Shown here piece after piece: positions 7,022 to 14,167 of a DNA stretch of 24,627 bases. Location of the stretch: assembly GCA_030668345.1 (NCBI GenBank), contig DAOUUD010000004.1:1-24627 (forward strand), written 5' to 3'. The DNA comes from Candidatus Cloacimonadota bacterium. Lineage in GTDB: Bacteria; Cloacimonadota; Cloacimonadia; Cloacimonadales; TCS61. Position 1 is the first letter of the stretch. Each line of letters begins with the position of its first letter. A model generated the notes under the pieces. That model made no database searches. It had not been told where the DNA came from and saw nothing but the letters and a program-made list of their open reading frames with translations. The position numbers and the translations under genes were made by a program.

Positions 7022-8149
7022 ATGTTAGACAAAACAGCTGATCTGGCAGGACCGGGAATCAGTACTTATGAAGAAGTGGAAAAAATACTTCCCTCAGATT
7101 ACAAATCTTTGCTGACCCCAAGTGAAACAATGATCGCTTTATTCGAAATGAAGAAGTACATTGAGGAAAATCTGTGTAAAGAACTCAACTTGATAATGGT
7201 TCAAGTGCCACTTATTGTTGATATTAAAAGTGGAGTAAACGACTATCTTGACAGGGATGGTTCCAGATCTCCTGTAGGATTTCCTTGTGGACTTGGACTT
7301 GACAAGCCTATTCAGGCACAAGTAGTACAGGCAGCCACAAAATGGAAACGTGCTGCTCTCAAACAGTTTGGTTGTAAAGTAGGAGAGGGTGTCAATACTG
7401 ATATGAAAGCCGTCAGGAAAGACTATTTCTTAGATCATGATCACTCATCATATGTGGACCAGTGGGATTGGGAAAGAGTTATTACCGCTGATGATAGAAA
7501 CCTTGAATTCCTTAAGGATATTGTTAAGAAAATCTGGAAAGTTTTATTGGGAGCAGGAAGACATGTTCAAGAACTTTTCCCTCAGTTAAAAGATAGCAAA
7601 TATCCGGATTTTCCGGAAGAACTTAAATTCATTCATGCTGAAGAAATCCTGGAAATGTTTCCTGACCTTCCACGTAAAATGCGTGAAACTGAGATAATAA
7701 AGAAATATCCGGCTGTTTTCATCATTGGGATTGGTTGGGTACTCAAAGATGGTTATCCACACGAAATGAGAGCTGCAGATTACGATGATTGGGTAACCGA
7801 AACAACCTCTGAAGCAGGAAAACCAACACATGGACTTAATGGTGATATCCTGGTTTGGAATCCTGTAACTAAGCGTCGTCATGAATTGACTTCGATGGGT
7901 ATTCGCGTAACCAAAGATACTCTTAAACAACAGCTTGAGATCACCGGTCAAATGGATTTCCTGAAACTGCCATATCACCAGGCAATTCTTAATGATGAAA
8001 TACCTCTCAGCATTGGTGGCGGTATCGGGCAATCCAGAACTTATATGTATTTTCTCAGGAAAGCTCATCTTGGTGAAGTCAGCGTTACTATCTGGCCTCA
8101 GCAACTTAAAGATATTTGTGCTAAAAAGAACATTTTTGTTTTAGAATAG
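7022..8149 (+). CDS. asnA: Aspartate--ammonia ligase (asparagine synthetase A)
   Basis: This cytosolic enzyme makes asparagine from aspartate and ammonia with ATP, forming an aspartyl-AMP intermediate on a class II aminoacyl-tRNA-synthetase-like fold. The 375 residues carry the family motifs: V-D-Q-W-D-W-E-R-V-I at 145-154, T-H-G-L-N-G-D-I-L-V-W-N-P from about 269, E-L-T-S-M-G-I-R-V next, and S-I-G-G-G-I-G-Q-S-R around 330-339. It is somewhat longer than the about 330 residues of the Escherichia coli enzyme, mainly through an N-terminal extension and an insertion near residues 190-225. The start is set by AGGAGG at 7007-7012, nine bases before the ATG. The upstream in-frame TTG at 6980 lacks this support. 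It appears to be a single-gene unit with its own promoter region and a downstream hairpin. Confidence 0.97.
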   Translation: MLDKTADLAGPGISTYEEVEKILPSDYKSLLTPSETMIALFEMKKYIEENLCKELNLIMVQVPLIVDIKSGVNDYLDRDGSRSPVGFPCGLGLDKPIQAQVVQAATKWKRAALKQFGCKVGEGVNTDMKAVRKDYFLDHDHSSYVDQWDWERVITADDRNLEFLKDIVKKIWKVLLGAGRHVQELFPQLKDSKYPDFPEELKFIHAEEILEMFPDLPRKMRETEIIKKYPAVFIIGIGWVLKDGYPHEMRAADYDDWVTETTSEAGKPTHGLNGDILVWNPVTKRRHELTSMGIRVTKDTLKQQLEITGQMDFLKLPYHQAILNDEIPLSIGGGIGQSRTYMYFLRKAHLGEVSVTIWPQQLKDICAKKNIFVLE

Positions 8150-8169
8150 AAGTATTATTATCAAATTGA

Positions 8170-8201
8170 AACGACCGCGAGAAGATCAGCTTGCGGTCGT
8201 T
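8170..8201 (+). terminator. Hairpin terminator after asnA
   Basis: The arm 8170-8181 (aacgaccgcgag) pairs with 8190-8201 (cttgcggtcgtt), with one G-U pair, giving a 12-base-pair GC-rich stem around an 8-base loop. It begins 20 bases after the asnA stop. The following tgtctt is only a partial U-tract, so termination efficiency is uncertain, but stem and position fit an intrinsic terminator. Confidence 0.7.
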
Positions 8202-8239
8202 GTCTTAATCTGTAATTTCAAATAAAAATTGAGTAATAT

Positions 8240-8701
8240 ATGAATGTAGAAAAGAAAAAAAACCGTTATCAACGGATATATCAACAATTGGAAGAGTTGT
8301 TTTATAAAACGACCGATCCGCTTGCCCGGATGAGTACGATCACGGCTGTTCTGCACCATAAATTCGATTATTACTTCTGGACAGGCTTTTACAGACTCGT
8401 AAATGATGAACTAATTGTTTGCTGTTATCAAGGAAGTGTTGCTTGTTTAGTTCTTCCTGAACATTCAGGTGTTTGCTGGGCAGCAATTGATGAAGGGAAA
8501 ACTGTTATTGTTCCCGATGTGAATGAATTTCCCGGACATATTGCCTGCGACAACCGATCAAAATCGGAGATCGTTGTTCCTGTCAAAAACAAAACAGGTA
8601 ACATCGTAGCAGTTCTGGATGTAGACAGCAAAACACTTGGTTCTTTTGATGAGATCGATGCGAAATATCTCAAGCAGATTGTTGAATTGATATATTCCTA
8701 A
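8240..8701 (+). CDS. msrC: Free methionine-(R)-sulfoxide reductase (GAF domain)
   Basis: This 153-residue single GAF-domain protein reduces free methionine-(R)-sulfoxide back to methionine, a cytosolic oxidative-damage repair step. The conserved core is complete: Y-F-W-T-G-F-Y at 45-51, G-S-V-A-C at 65-69, G-V-C at 77-79, V-P-D-V near 91-94, P-G-H-I-A-C-D at 98-104, S-E-I-V-V-P-V at 109-115 and V-L-D-V-D-S at 125-130. The three redox cysteines are Cys69, Cys79 and Cys103. Their spacing (10 and 24) equals that of Cys84, Cys94 and Cys118 in the E. coli enzyme, so the reductase is predicted to be active rather than a plain sensory GAF domain. The length is typical. No strong ribosome binding site precedes the ATG. 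It stands alone after the asnA hairpin and converges on the GT2 gene. Confidence 0.93.
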   Translation: MNVEKKKNRYQRIYQQLEELFYKTTDPLARMSTITAVLHHKFDYYFWTGFYRLVNDELIVCCYQGSVACLVLPEHSGVCWAAIDEGKTVIVPDVNEFPGHIACDNRSKSEIVVPVKNKTGNIVAVLDVDSKTLGSFDEIDAKYLKQIVELIYS

Positions 8702-8796
8702 TGCCTGTTCCCCACCATGAATGTGCATCATCTCATCGATCGGGCTGTTGTGTGGGTCTGGATGAAAAAGAATGGTGCGAAATTTGAGTTTATTGA
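8702..8796. other. GC-richer intergenic islet with coding-like short frames
   Basis: Between the stops of msrC and the convergent GT2 gene is a stretch of about 50% GC over its first 70 bases, against an AT-rich background. On the minus strand a frame is open from about 8800 into the end of msrC and contains H-P-D-P-H-N-S-P-I-D-E-M-M-H-I-H-G-G-E, which looks protein-like. On the plus strand ATG 8717 opens 27 codons. Neither has a convincing start signal. It may be a gene remnant or an intergenic repeat unit. Confidence 0.3.
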
Positions 8797-9747
8797 TTAA
8801 ATGTAATCCTCAAAATCTGTGCGGCTGAAAGGTTTTTCGTTCTTATAAATTATCTTGAACTCTGGATTTTTAACTTCTTCCTGCATCAGTTCCGGATAAT
8901 TTCCAAATTCATTTCTCTCGAATTTTCTAACCGGTAGAATTAAATCCCGGAATTTTTGGATCGCAATCTTTTCCGGGCTGAGATCGTGCCATTTTTCACG
9001 GGCAATATGAACAATAAAATCATCAATCCTGGTATATTTATCCAGCTCTTTCTGCCAGAAAAGCCAGAAGAAACGATACAACAATTTTCTGATTGGCTTG
9101 GCACTTCCAATATGAACAAAGTAAATTTCTTTCAGTCTCTTAATTTTGTAGAAAAATGGAACCTGTAAAGATTCGAATTTACCTTTTTTCATGTATTTCA
9201 GTTTAGGATGATACGTGTGAATATAACCTTCTGAATTTGTTTCTTTACCGGTTTTCACATGAAAGAGATCACCGGCAAAGCTGAAAGTGAGTGGATAGAT
9301 TAGATAGGATTTCTTTTGATTTAACCTTAAGAGATATTCACGTAGAAATTTGATATTTCTATATCCAGATGTATAGGCGATGAAATCGGAATCCCAGCGA
9401 AAAATCCAACGGTATGAAGTTAGCGACAAAGCATGATTGCTGACTTTACAGATATCATTAGAAGTTTCATTCTCGAGGATCAATTTATAATTCAATCTTT
9501 CTTTTATCCGTTTGATCTCTGCCAAAGTCTTATCTGTTGAATTATTGTTCACAATTACCACTTCGTCGGCAAATTCGTTCAAAGAAAGCAGCGATGTAGC
9601 GATCCAATCCTCTTCATCCCGCACCCGGATCATCACGCTGATACCGTTTTTCCGTTTTGGGTGAGGAATTAAAAATTGGAGTAAACTCGCAAAAATAGAT
9701 ATAATATATCGCAGATTCTGCGCTTTTGTGTATTTATGCTTATACAT
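8797..9747 (-). CDS. Glycosyltransferase family 2
   Basis: This 316-residue GT-A-fold enzyme is predicted to transfer a sugar from a nucleotide donor during glycan assembly. After a hydrophobic amphipathic segment (about residues 13-28), the GT2 core begins with I-S-V-M-I-R-V-R-D-E-E-D at 36-47. N-N-N-S-T-D-K-T follows at 67-74, and the acidic DxD-type metal motif R-W-D-S-D-F at 117-122. The C-terminal half is basic and aromatic and could lie along the membrane. The ATG at 9747 is preferred over the TTG at 9753 because AAGAG sits a normal distance upstream. It overlaps the dehydroquinate-synthase-type gene by eight bases, so it is the last gene of a three-gene minus-strand block. Acceptor and donor cannot be deduced. 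Confidence 0.88.
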   Translation of the reverse strand: MYKHKYTKAQNLRYIISIFASLLQFLIPHPKRKNGISVMIRVRDEEDWIATSLLSLNEFADEVVIVNNNSTDKTLAEIKRIKERLNYKLILENETSNDICKVSNHALSLTSYRWIFRWDSDFIAYTSGYRNIKFLREYLLRLNQKKSYLIYPLTFSFAGDLFHVKTGKETNSEGYIHTYHPKLKYMKKGKFESLQVPFFYKIKRLKEIYFVHIGSAKPIRKLLYRFFWLFWQKELDKYTRIDDFIVHIAREKWHDLSPEKIAIQKFRDLILPVRKFERNEFGNYPELMQEEVKNPEFKIIYKNEKPFSRTDFEDYI

Positions 9748-10765
9748 CAGCAAACTCTTGTAAAGTACTAATTACTTCGATACTATTTTCGGTCTTATAA
9801 AAGAATAGTTCCTGCAATCCTTTAAACAGCACCAGGTTAAGTTTATCATCTGCTTTCTTATCCTGCTTTAAAATGAAAATTCCTTTTTCCAAAAGCTGAG
9901 GTAGATATTTGCCCGGGAAGGAAGCTGGAAGATCAAATTTATCCAATCTTTTTTCAATTCGACGATAAACCTCACTATCGATAAATCCTTTTTTCAGGCT
10001 AAACCTGATCGCAGCTCGAATGCCTACTGCTACTGCAGCTCCATGTGGAATTTTATAATTTGAGATCGATTCCAGAATGTGCCCAAAAGTATGTCCCAGG
10101 TTCAATAATCTTCTGGATGATTTATCATGCAAATCCTGCTGGCAGAGTTTTATTTTTGTTCTGATCGCTTCCTTGATGATTTCCTCAATATTTTGTTCGT
10201 TATTAAGCATCTCGGGCAAATTAGATGTCGGTAAAAACGACATTTTAATGATTTCTACAAAACCTCCTTTATAATCAGCTTCTAGTTGGGTGCCGAGGAA
10301 ATCAGTATTAATGATCACTTTCTCAGCAGGATAAAAACTTCCGATACCATTTTTGATATTTTCATAGTTAATACCCGTTTTACCCCCGATGGCAGCATCC
10401 ACCATACCCAGTAAAGTTGTCGGAATTAAAATTAACCCGCAGCCACGTTTGTATGTAGAAGCGGCAAATGCAGCGATATCAGTGGTAATCCCTCCTCCGA
10501 TGGCTATGATACAAGAATTTCTTGTTGCATTACTTTGTAGAAAAAATTCATATATATTTAAAACCGTATCGATGTTCTTATTCTTTTCTTTTGCAACCAA
10601 TTGGAATATCTTTTTCGGGTTCAATGCTCCAACGAATAATTCTTTATATAGCTTATACAGTATAGAATCAATAATGAAATATTCTTCCTGATATTTAGAA
10701 AGAACTTTTTTCAGGTCAACCTGAAATTCGATCTCCTGCATTATATTATTTAATCTATATCTCAT
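9740..10765 (-). CDS. 3-dehydroquinate synthase family protein
   Basis: These 341 residues match the NAD- and metal-dependent dehydroquinate synthase fold. Motifs are I-G-G-G-I-T-T-D at 89-96, I-P-T-T-L-L-G-M-V-D at 114-123, I-G-G-K-T-G-I-N at 126-133, V-E-I-I-K at 170-174 (metal Glu171), L-N-L-G-H-T-F-G-H at 221-229 (His225, His229), P-H-G-A-A-V-A-V-G at 240-248 (His241) and K-Q-D-K-K near 302. In AroB it would convert DAHP to dehydroquinate in the shikimate pathway. Related sugar-phosphate cyclases make cyclitols instead. Two deviations from typical AroB are visible: Ala243 where H-G-E-A-V-A normally has Glu, and loss of the acidic pair expected near 211-215. AAGGAG precedes the ATG. It overlaps the flippase stop by 11 bases. 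It could be the cell's aroB or a specialised cyclase. Confidence 0.88.
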   Translation of the reverse strand: MRYRLNNIMQEIEFQVDLKKVLSKYQEEYFIIDSILYKLYKELFVGALNPKKIFQLVAKEKNKNIDTVLNIYEFFLQSNATRNSCIIAIGGGITTDIAAFAASTYKRGCGLILIPTTLLGMVDAAIGGKTGINYENIKNGIGSFYPAEKVIINTDFLGTQLEADYKGGFVEIIKMSFLPTSNLPEMLNNEQNIEEIIKEAIRTKIKLCQQDLHDKSSRRLLNLGHTFGHILESISNYKIPHGAAVAVGIRAAIRFSLKKGFIDSEVYRRIEKRLDKFDLPASFPGKYLPQLLEKGIFILKQDKKADDKLNLVLFKGLQELFFYKTENSIEVISTLQEFADV

Positions 10766-12233
10766 TTTCTCCTTTTTGCTTTATTATTTTCAGTATTAAT
10801 CGTAAATTATCATTTTTACGATAATAGTAAATAATGAGTGCAGCAATGACGATTGTTATCATAATTTTTACTGCAAAAACTATCCAACTTAATGGCAGAT
10901 ATGAATTTATTTTTGCTGAGATTGATAAAACCATAATTGCTATCAATATAAACATGATATTATATTGTATATCATGCAATCGTTTAGCTATGGTGAAATT
11001 GAAGATAACAATGAATAGATAAGCCAAAACCGATGCTATTCCTGCGCCATATATTCCATAAGATGGGATAAGAATAAAATTTAGGATTATGTTCAGGATT
11101 GCTCCAAGAATTACTGCTAAGGATATGTTACCAGCATGTTTTTTTACATAAAAACTGATATTGATAATATTGAAAACACCTAGCAGAAAAGTAGAGATAA
11201 CTCCTATAAATACTATATTAATTGAAGCAATATATTGTGCATCTATGAATATCTTAAAAAGTTCTTGAGAAAAAATAATTATCAAAGAACCTAAAATTGT
11301 TCCAAACATAATATAGTAATTATAAATTCGATTATAAGATTCTTTTGCTGTTTTTCTATTGGCAATTTTCATAGCATATGGATAGTAAACTAAACTTGTT
11401 AATGCAACCAGAAATTGCATAATCATACCCATTCTGTAGCCTACGGAATATATTCCAACATCGTGAAGATTATTTGGTGAAAGGTATGTGAGCATATATC
11501 TATCGGATGCTCTTAAGATAAGCATCGAAATCGTTCCAGGAATTATTACAACACCAAATTTTAATAGATTTTTTATAAGTTCAGGATCAAAGATTAAGAG
11601 GTTTTGAGAATTCTTATTTAACTTAGATAAAATTTTTAAAATCACAATTGAAGCTACTACAGCTGAAATTACAGTAGCAATGCTTAGAAAAATGAAATAA
11701 TGATCTACTGTGAATTGCTTTTTGAGAGCAAAAACAGCAATCAGAATCAATACTATTACATTTTGGAGTGCGCTTAACAACGCATAACTTCTGGATTTTT
11801 CCATGATATGTAAAAAACTTAATGTGATTCCATAGATCGTATTGAAAAACAAAATCACAGCTAAGTAAATAAAAAGATGCTGGTGTGTGTTGGAACGAAT
11901 GCTGAATTGTGCTAACTCACTACGAAATATGATAATGAAAGTCGAGAACAACAACCCAACTATTGTTAGTAATATATAAACTGAAGATATCAGTGCGAAT
12001 TGATATTGATTAGTTTTTTTATTGTAAAAATATGAAAAAATAGCTTGCTGAATTCCCAGAAGATAAATCATACTCGCAACCGAAAAGAAAATCATTAAAT
12101 TTATGTAAATTGCAAATTCTTCTGGAACAAGAAAGTGCGTAAATATCGGTAGAAACAAGATAAGGAGAATTTTATTAAAAAGGTCTCCTACTGCATAATC
12201 AACTGTTTTTCTTACATAACCCGACACCTTCAT
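10755..12233 (-). CDS. Wzx-like polysaccharide flippase (MOP superfamily)
   Basis: This 492-residue polytopic inner-membrane protein has about 12-14 hydrophobic helices spread over its whole length and a basic C-terminus (R-L-I-L-K-I-I-K-Q-K-G-E). It is typical of oligosaccharide flippases of the MATE/MOP group that move lipid-linked repeat units to the periplasmic face. The N-terminal R-K-T-V-D-Y-A-V-G-D-L-F-N-K pattern followed by P-I-F-T-H-F-L-V-P-E-E-F is characteristic of Wzx/RfbX-type proteins. The start is ATG 12233 with only a weak AGG upstream. It is the first gene of the flippase-cyclase-GT2 block and is divided from the plus-strand methyltransferase by a 124-base divergent region. 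The transported glycan is presumably made by the nine-gene operon to its right. Confidence 0.9.
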   Translation of the reverse strand: MKVSGYVRKTVDYAVGDLFNKILLILFLPIFTHFLVPEEFAIYINLMIFFSVASMIYLLGIQQAIFSYFYNKKTNQYQFALISSVYILLTIVGLLFSTFIIIFRSELAQFSIRSNTHQHLFIYLAVILFFNTIYGITLSFLHIMEKSRSYALLSALQNVIVLILIAVFALKKQFTVDHYFIFLSIATVISAVVASIVILKILSKLNKNSQNLLIFDPELIKNLLKFGVVIIPGTISMLILRASDRYMLTYLSPNNLHDVGIYSVGYRMGMIMQFLVALTSLVYYPYAMKIANRKTAKESYNRIYNYYIMFGTILGSLIIIFSQELFKIFIDAQYIASINIVFIGVISTFLLGVFNIINISFYVKKHAGNISLAVILGAILNIILNFILIPSYGIYGAGIASVLAYLFIVIFNFTIAKRLHDIQYNIMFILIAIMVLSISAKINSYLPLSWIVFAVKIMITIVIAALIIYYYRKNDNLRLILKIIKQKGENEI

Positions 12234-12357
12234 TTCAAAAACCTATTCATTTTTTTATGTCTAATAAATTAAATTAAATATTATTGACAATATATTTCGT
12301 AGAATTAAATGTACTGAGTAATAGAAAAATAGAAAATGTGCAAAAAAATAGGAAGTA
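12234..12357. promoter_or_regulatory. Divergent intergenic region
   Basis: This 124-base very AT-rich spacer lies between the flippase (minus) and methyltransferase (plus) starts and must carry promoters in both directions. On the plus strand TTGACA is at 12284-12289, 69 bases before the methyltransferase ATG. TAGAAT (12300-12305) is only 10 bases away, so no standard -10 can be assigned. Confidence 0.35.
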
Positions 12358-13116
12358 ATGAATTCATATAATAAAGATGAATATAAGAAAATTATAGATT
12401 CTTGGATTAATACAGAAAAGAAGCAAACATGTGGATCAGAATCTCAAGAGAGATATATCAAAGATCATTTACAGCGTTTCGAATATATATTTAATCTTAA
12501 TATCAAACTGCTCCCCCAAAAAGAATCACGTATTTTAGATGTTGGAAGAAGTTATTTATCAACAATGTTAGCAACTTACTATCAAAATGTCGTTACATTG
12601 GGTTTTGATATTCAAGATGATCAAGGCGGTCATAGAGAGGTTGAGAATGTTAACCTTGACCATATCGTATTTGATCTCAATGAAAGCAGGTATGTGAATA
12701 AATGGCCAGAACAGAAGTTTGATCTAATTATTTTCTCAGAAGTAATAGAACATCTTTATGAAGCTCCTGAATTTGTTTTTCTATTATTAAGTTCGATGCT
12801 GAATAAGAACGGGTACTTAATTTGCACTACTCCTAACTTTTCCTTTTTAAGAAATCGATTAAGTTGTTTCATCGGGAATAATCCAAATTCTAAAATCCGT
12901 TTTTTCAAAGAAAACCCAGCCCATTTTCGAGAATACACAAAAGTTGAATTAATCGAAATTGCAAAAAAAAGTGAGCTAAGTATTTATAATCATGAATTTA
13001 TAAATTTTCCAATTAAAGTGACAGATATGAAAACAAAAATTATAAGAAGTTTTTCAAATTTAATTCCGTCTTTCAGAGCATCACATATACTGGTTTTGCA
13101 AAAAAATAATCATTAG
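12358..13116 (+). CDS. Class I SAM-dependent methyltransferase
   Basis: This 252-residue methyltransferase is of the UbiE/Methyltransf_23-like type. SAM motif I is R-I-L-D-V-G-R-S-Y-L-S at 58-68, with the usual second glycine replaced (D-V-G-R-S). An acidic F-D-I-Q-D-D follows at 83-88, then the post-motif F-D-L-I-I-F-S-E-V-I-E-H-L at 121-133 and the P-N strand end near 159-160. The E-V-I-E-H signature is typical of enzymes that methylate small molecules, including sugars. GGAAG lies just before the ATG. It is the only plus-strand gene within the polysaccharide region, and its TAG overlaps by three bases the stop codon of the convergent GT4 gene. A role in decorating the glycan is plausible from context only. 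The gene is very AT-rich. Confidence 0.88.
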   Translation: MNSYNKDEYKKIIDSWINTEKKQTCGSESQERYIKDHLQRFEYIFNLNIKLLPQKESRILDVGRSYLSTMLATYYQNVVTLGFDIQDDQGGHREVENVNLDHIVFDLNESRYVNKWPEQKFDLIIFSEVIEHLYEAPEFVFLLLSSMLNKNGYLICTTPNFSFLRNRLSCFIGNNPNSKIRFFKENPAHFREYTKVELIEIAKKSELSIYNHEFINFPIKVTDMKTKIIRSFSNLIPSFRASHILVLQKNNH

Positions 13117-14153
13117 AGAGTATTAAACACATTCTGATACATTTCTATAGTTTTTTCAGCAATAATAGGCCAAACAAAATTTTTCCTGATATGTTCACAT
13201 AAAGCCGAGTCTTTCTGCTTGTTTAATGACTTTTCGGTAGATTCTTTAATAGAAACAATTGAGTTAGGATTGGGATATTCTGCAAATTTCCCAAAATACT
13301 CTTTTGTACCTCCATGAGGAGTTATAACAATATTCGCACCGGCTAAACCAGCTTCTAAAGCTGCTCTTCCTGGTGTTTCATAACGAGTGGGAAGTATAAA
13401 TGTGTTACATGCTGCATAAGCAGAAGCAAGGAGAGGATCGTTGTGATTGATCCACTCAATTAAAGTGATATTTCTACTTTTTTCAATTTCTCTTCTACAC
13501 CATTCACCTTCTTCGTTATGAAGTATATCGGCAATGATAACAGCAGGATGATCAATTTGCTGCAATGCTTTTATGATATTCTTACCATTCTTTCGTACAG
13601 GTCCCAAATGTCCCACGTAAAGGATGAAATCCTTTAATCCGTATTTTTTTTTGAATAGAGTCGCATCAGTTTCTGCAAAGCGTTTTTCTACACCATTATG
13701 GATTACCTGTATTTTATCTCTATTAACGTTCATGCCATCTACCAACAAATTGCCTTCATCAATTGTATTAGGAAGTACTTTCTCGGCGTTGTTGCAGATA
13801 TACTTTGTTATCTGATAATCTGATATGGAACGAATAAATAATTTATTCAAAGGTTTTTCCAATTTCTGATATAATCTTACCTTCCAGGCAGGATGATTAC
13901 TGAAAATGATTGGATTTACTACATACTTCGCTCCATACAGTTTCAGATTGGAAGCAAGCGAATATGTACTGATATTTGCCAGGAAAATATGAATAAGATC
14001 TTCTTTTGTAAGCTTCAAATTAAAATCCCACATATCAAATAACTTAACGTCAATTCCAATATCTTCCAATGCTTTCTTTACATGCAATAGTTTGTATGTC
14101 GGTCCACCACGATTCAACATTATCGATTGGTAACTGGCTATATATATACTCAT
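13113..14153 (-). CDS. Glycosyltransferase family 4/1
   Basis: This 346-residue GT-B-fold retaining glycosyltransferase is the last gene of the nine-gene minus-strand operon. The donor-binding C-terminal half shows I-H-N-G-V near 151-155, F-I-L-Y-V-G-H-L-G-P-V-R-K-N-G at 176-190 and the EX7E motif in E-T-P-G-R-A-A-L-E (Glu259, Glu267). P-H-G-G-T follows shortly after. The N-terminal half starts with S-I-Y-I-A-S-Y-Q-S and G-G-P-T-Y, the acceptor-side loop. No signal peptide is present, so it acts at the cytoplasmic face of the membrane. A strong AAGGAAGAG sequence precedes the ATG, and the gene is separated by 14 bases from the deacetylase upstream. The sugar is unknown. Confidence 0.92.
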   Translation of the reverse strand: MSIYIASYQSIMLNRGGPTYKLLHVKKALEDIGIDVKLFDMWDFNLKLTKEDLIHIFLANISTYSLASNLKLYGAKYVVNPIIFSNHPAWKVRLYQKLEKPLNKLFIRSISDYQITKYICNNAEKVLPNTIDEGNLLVDGMNVNRDKIQVIHNGVEKRFAETDATLFKKKYGLKDFILYVGHLGPVRKNGKNIIKALQQIDHPAVIIADILHNEEGEWCRREIEKSRNITLIEWINHNDPLLASAYAACNTFILPTRYETPGRAALEAGLAGANIVITPHGGTKEYFGKFAEYPNPNSIVSIKESTEKSLNKQKDSALCEHIRKNFVWPIIAEKTIEMYQNVFNTL

Positions 14154-14167
14154 TTTTCTCTTCCTTT

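Noticed and set aside
7586..8104. 172-codon minus-strand open frame opposite asnA
   Set aside because: It lies wholly within the strongly conserved asnA coding sequence, has no recognisable motif and no ribosome binding site. It is a shadow frame.
8717..8800. REP-associated (Y1) transposase remnant, from an N-V-H-H-L-I string in the plus-strand frame
   Set aside because: Only a few residues resemble the H-x-H-L-L-I motif. No catalytic Tyr, flanking repeats or further homology are visible.
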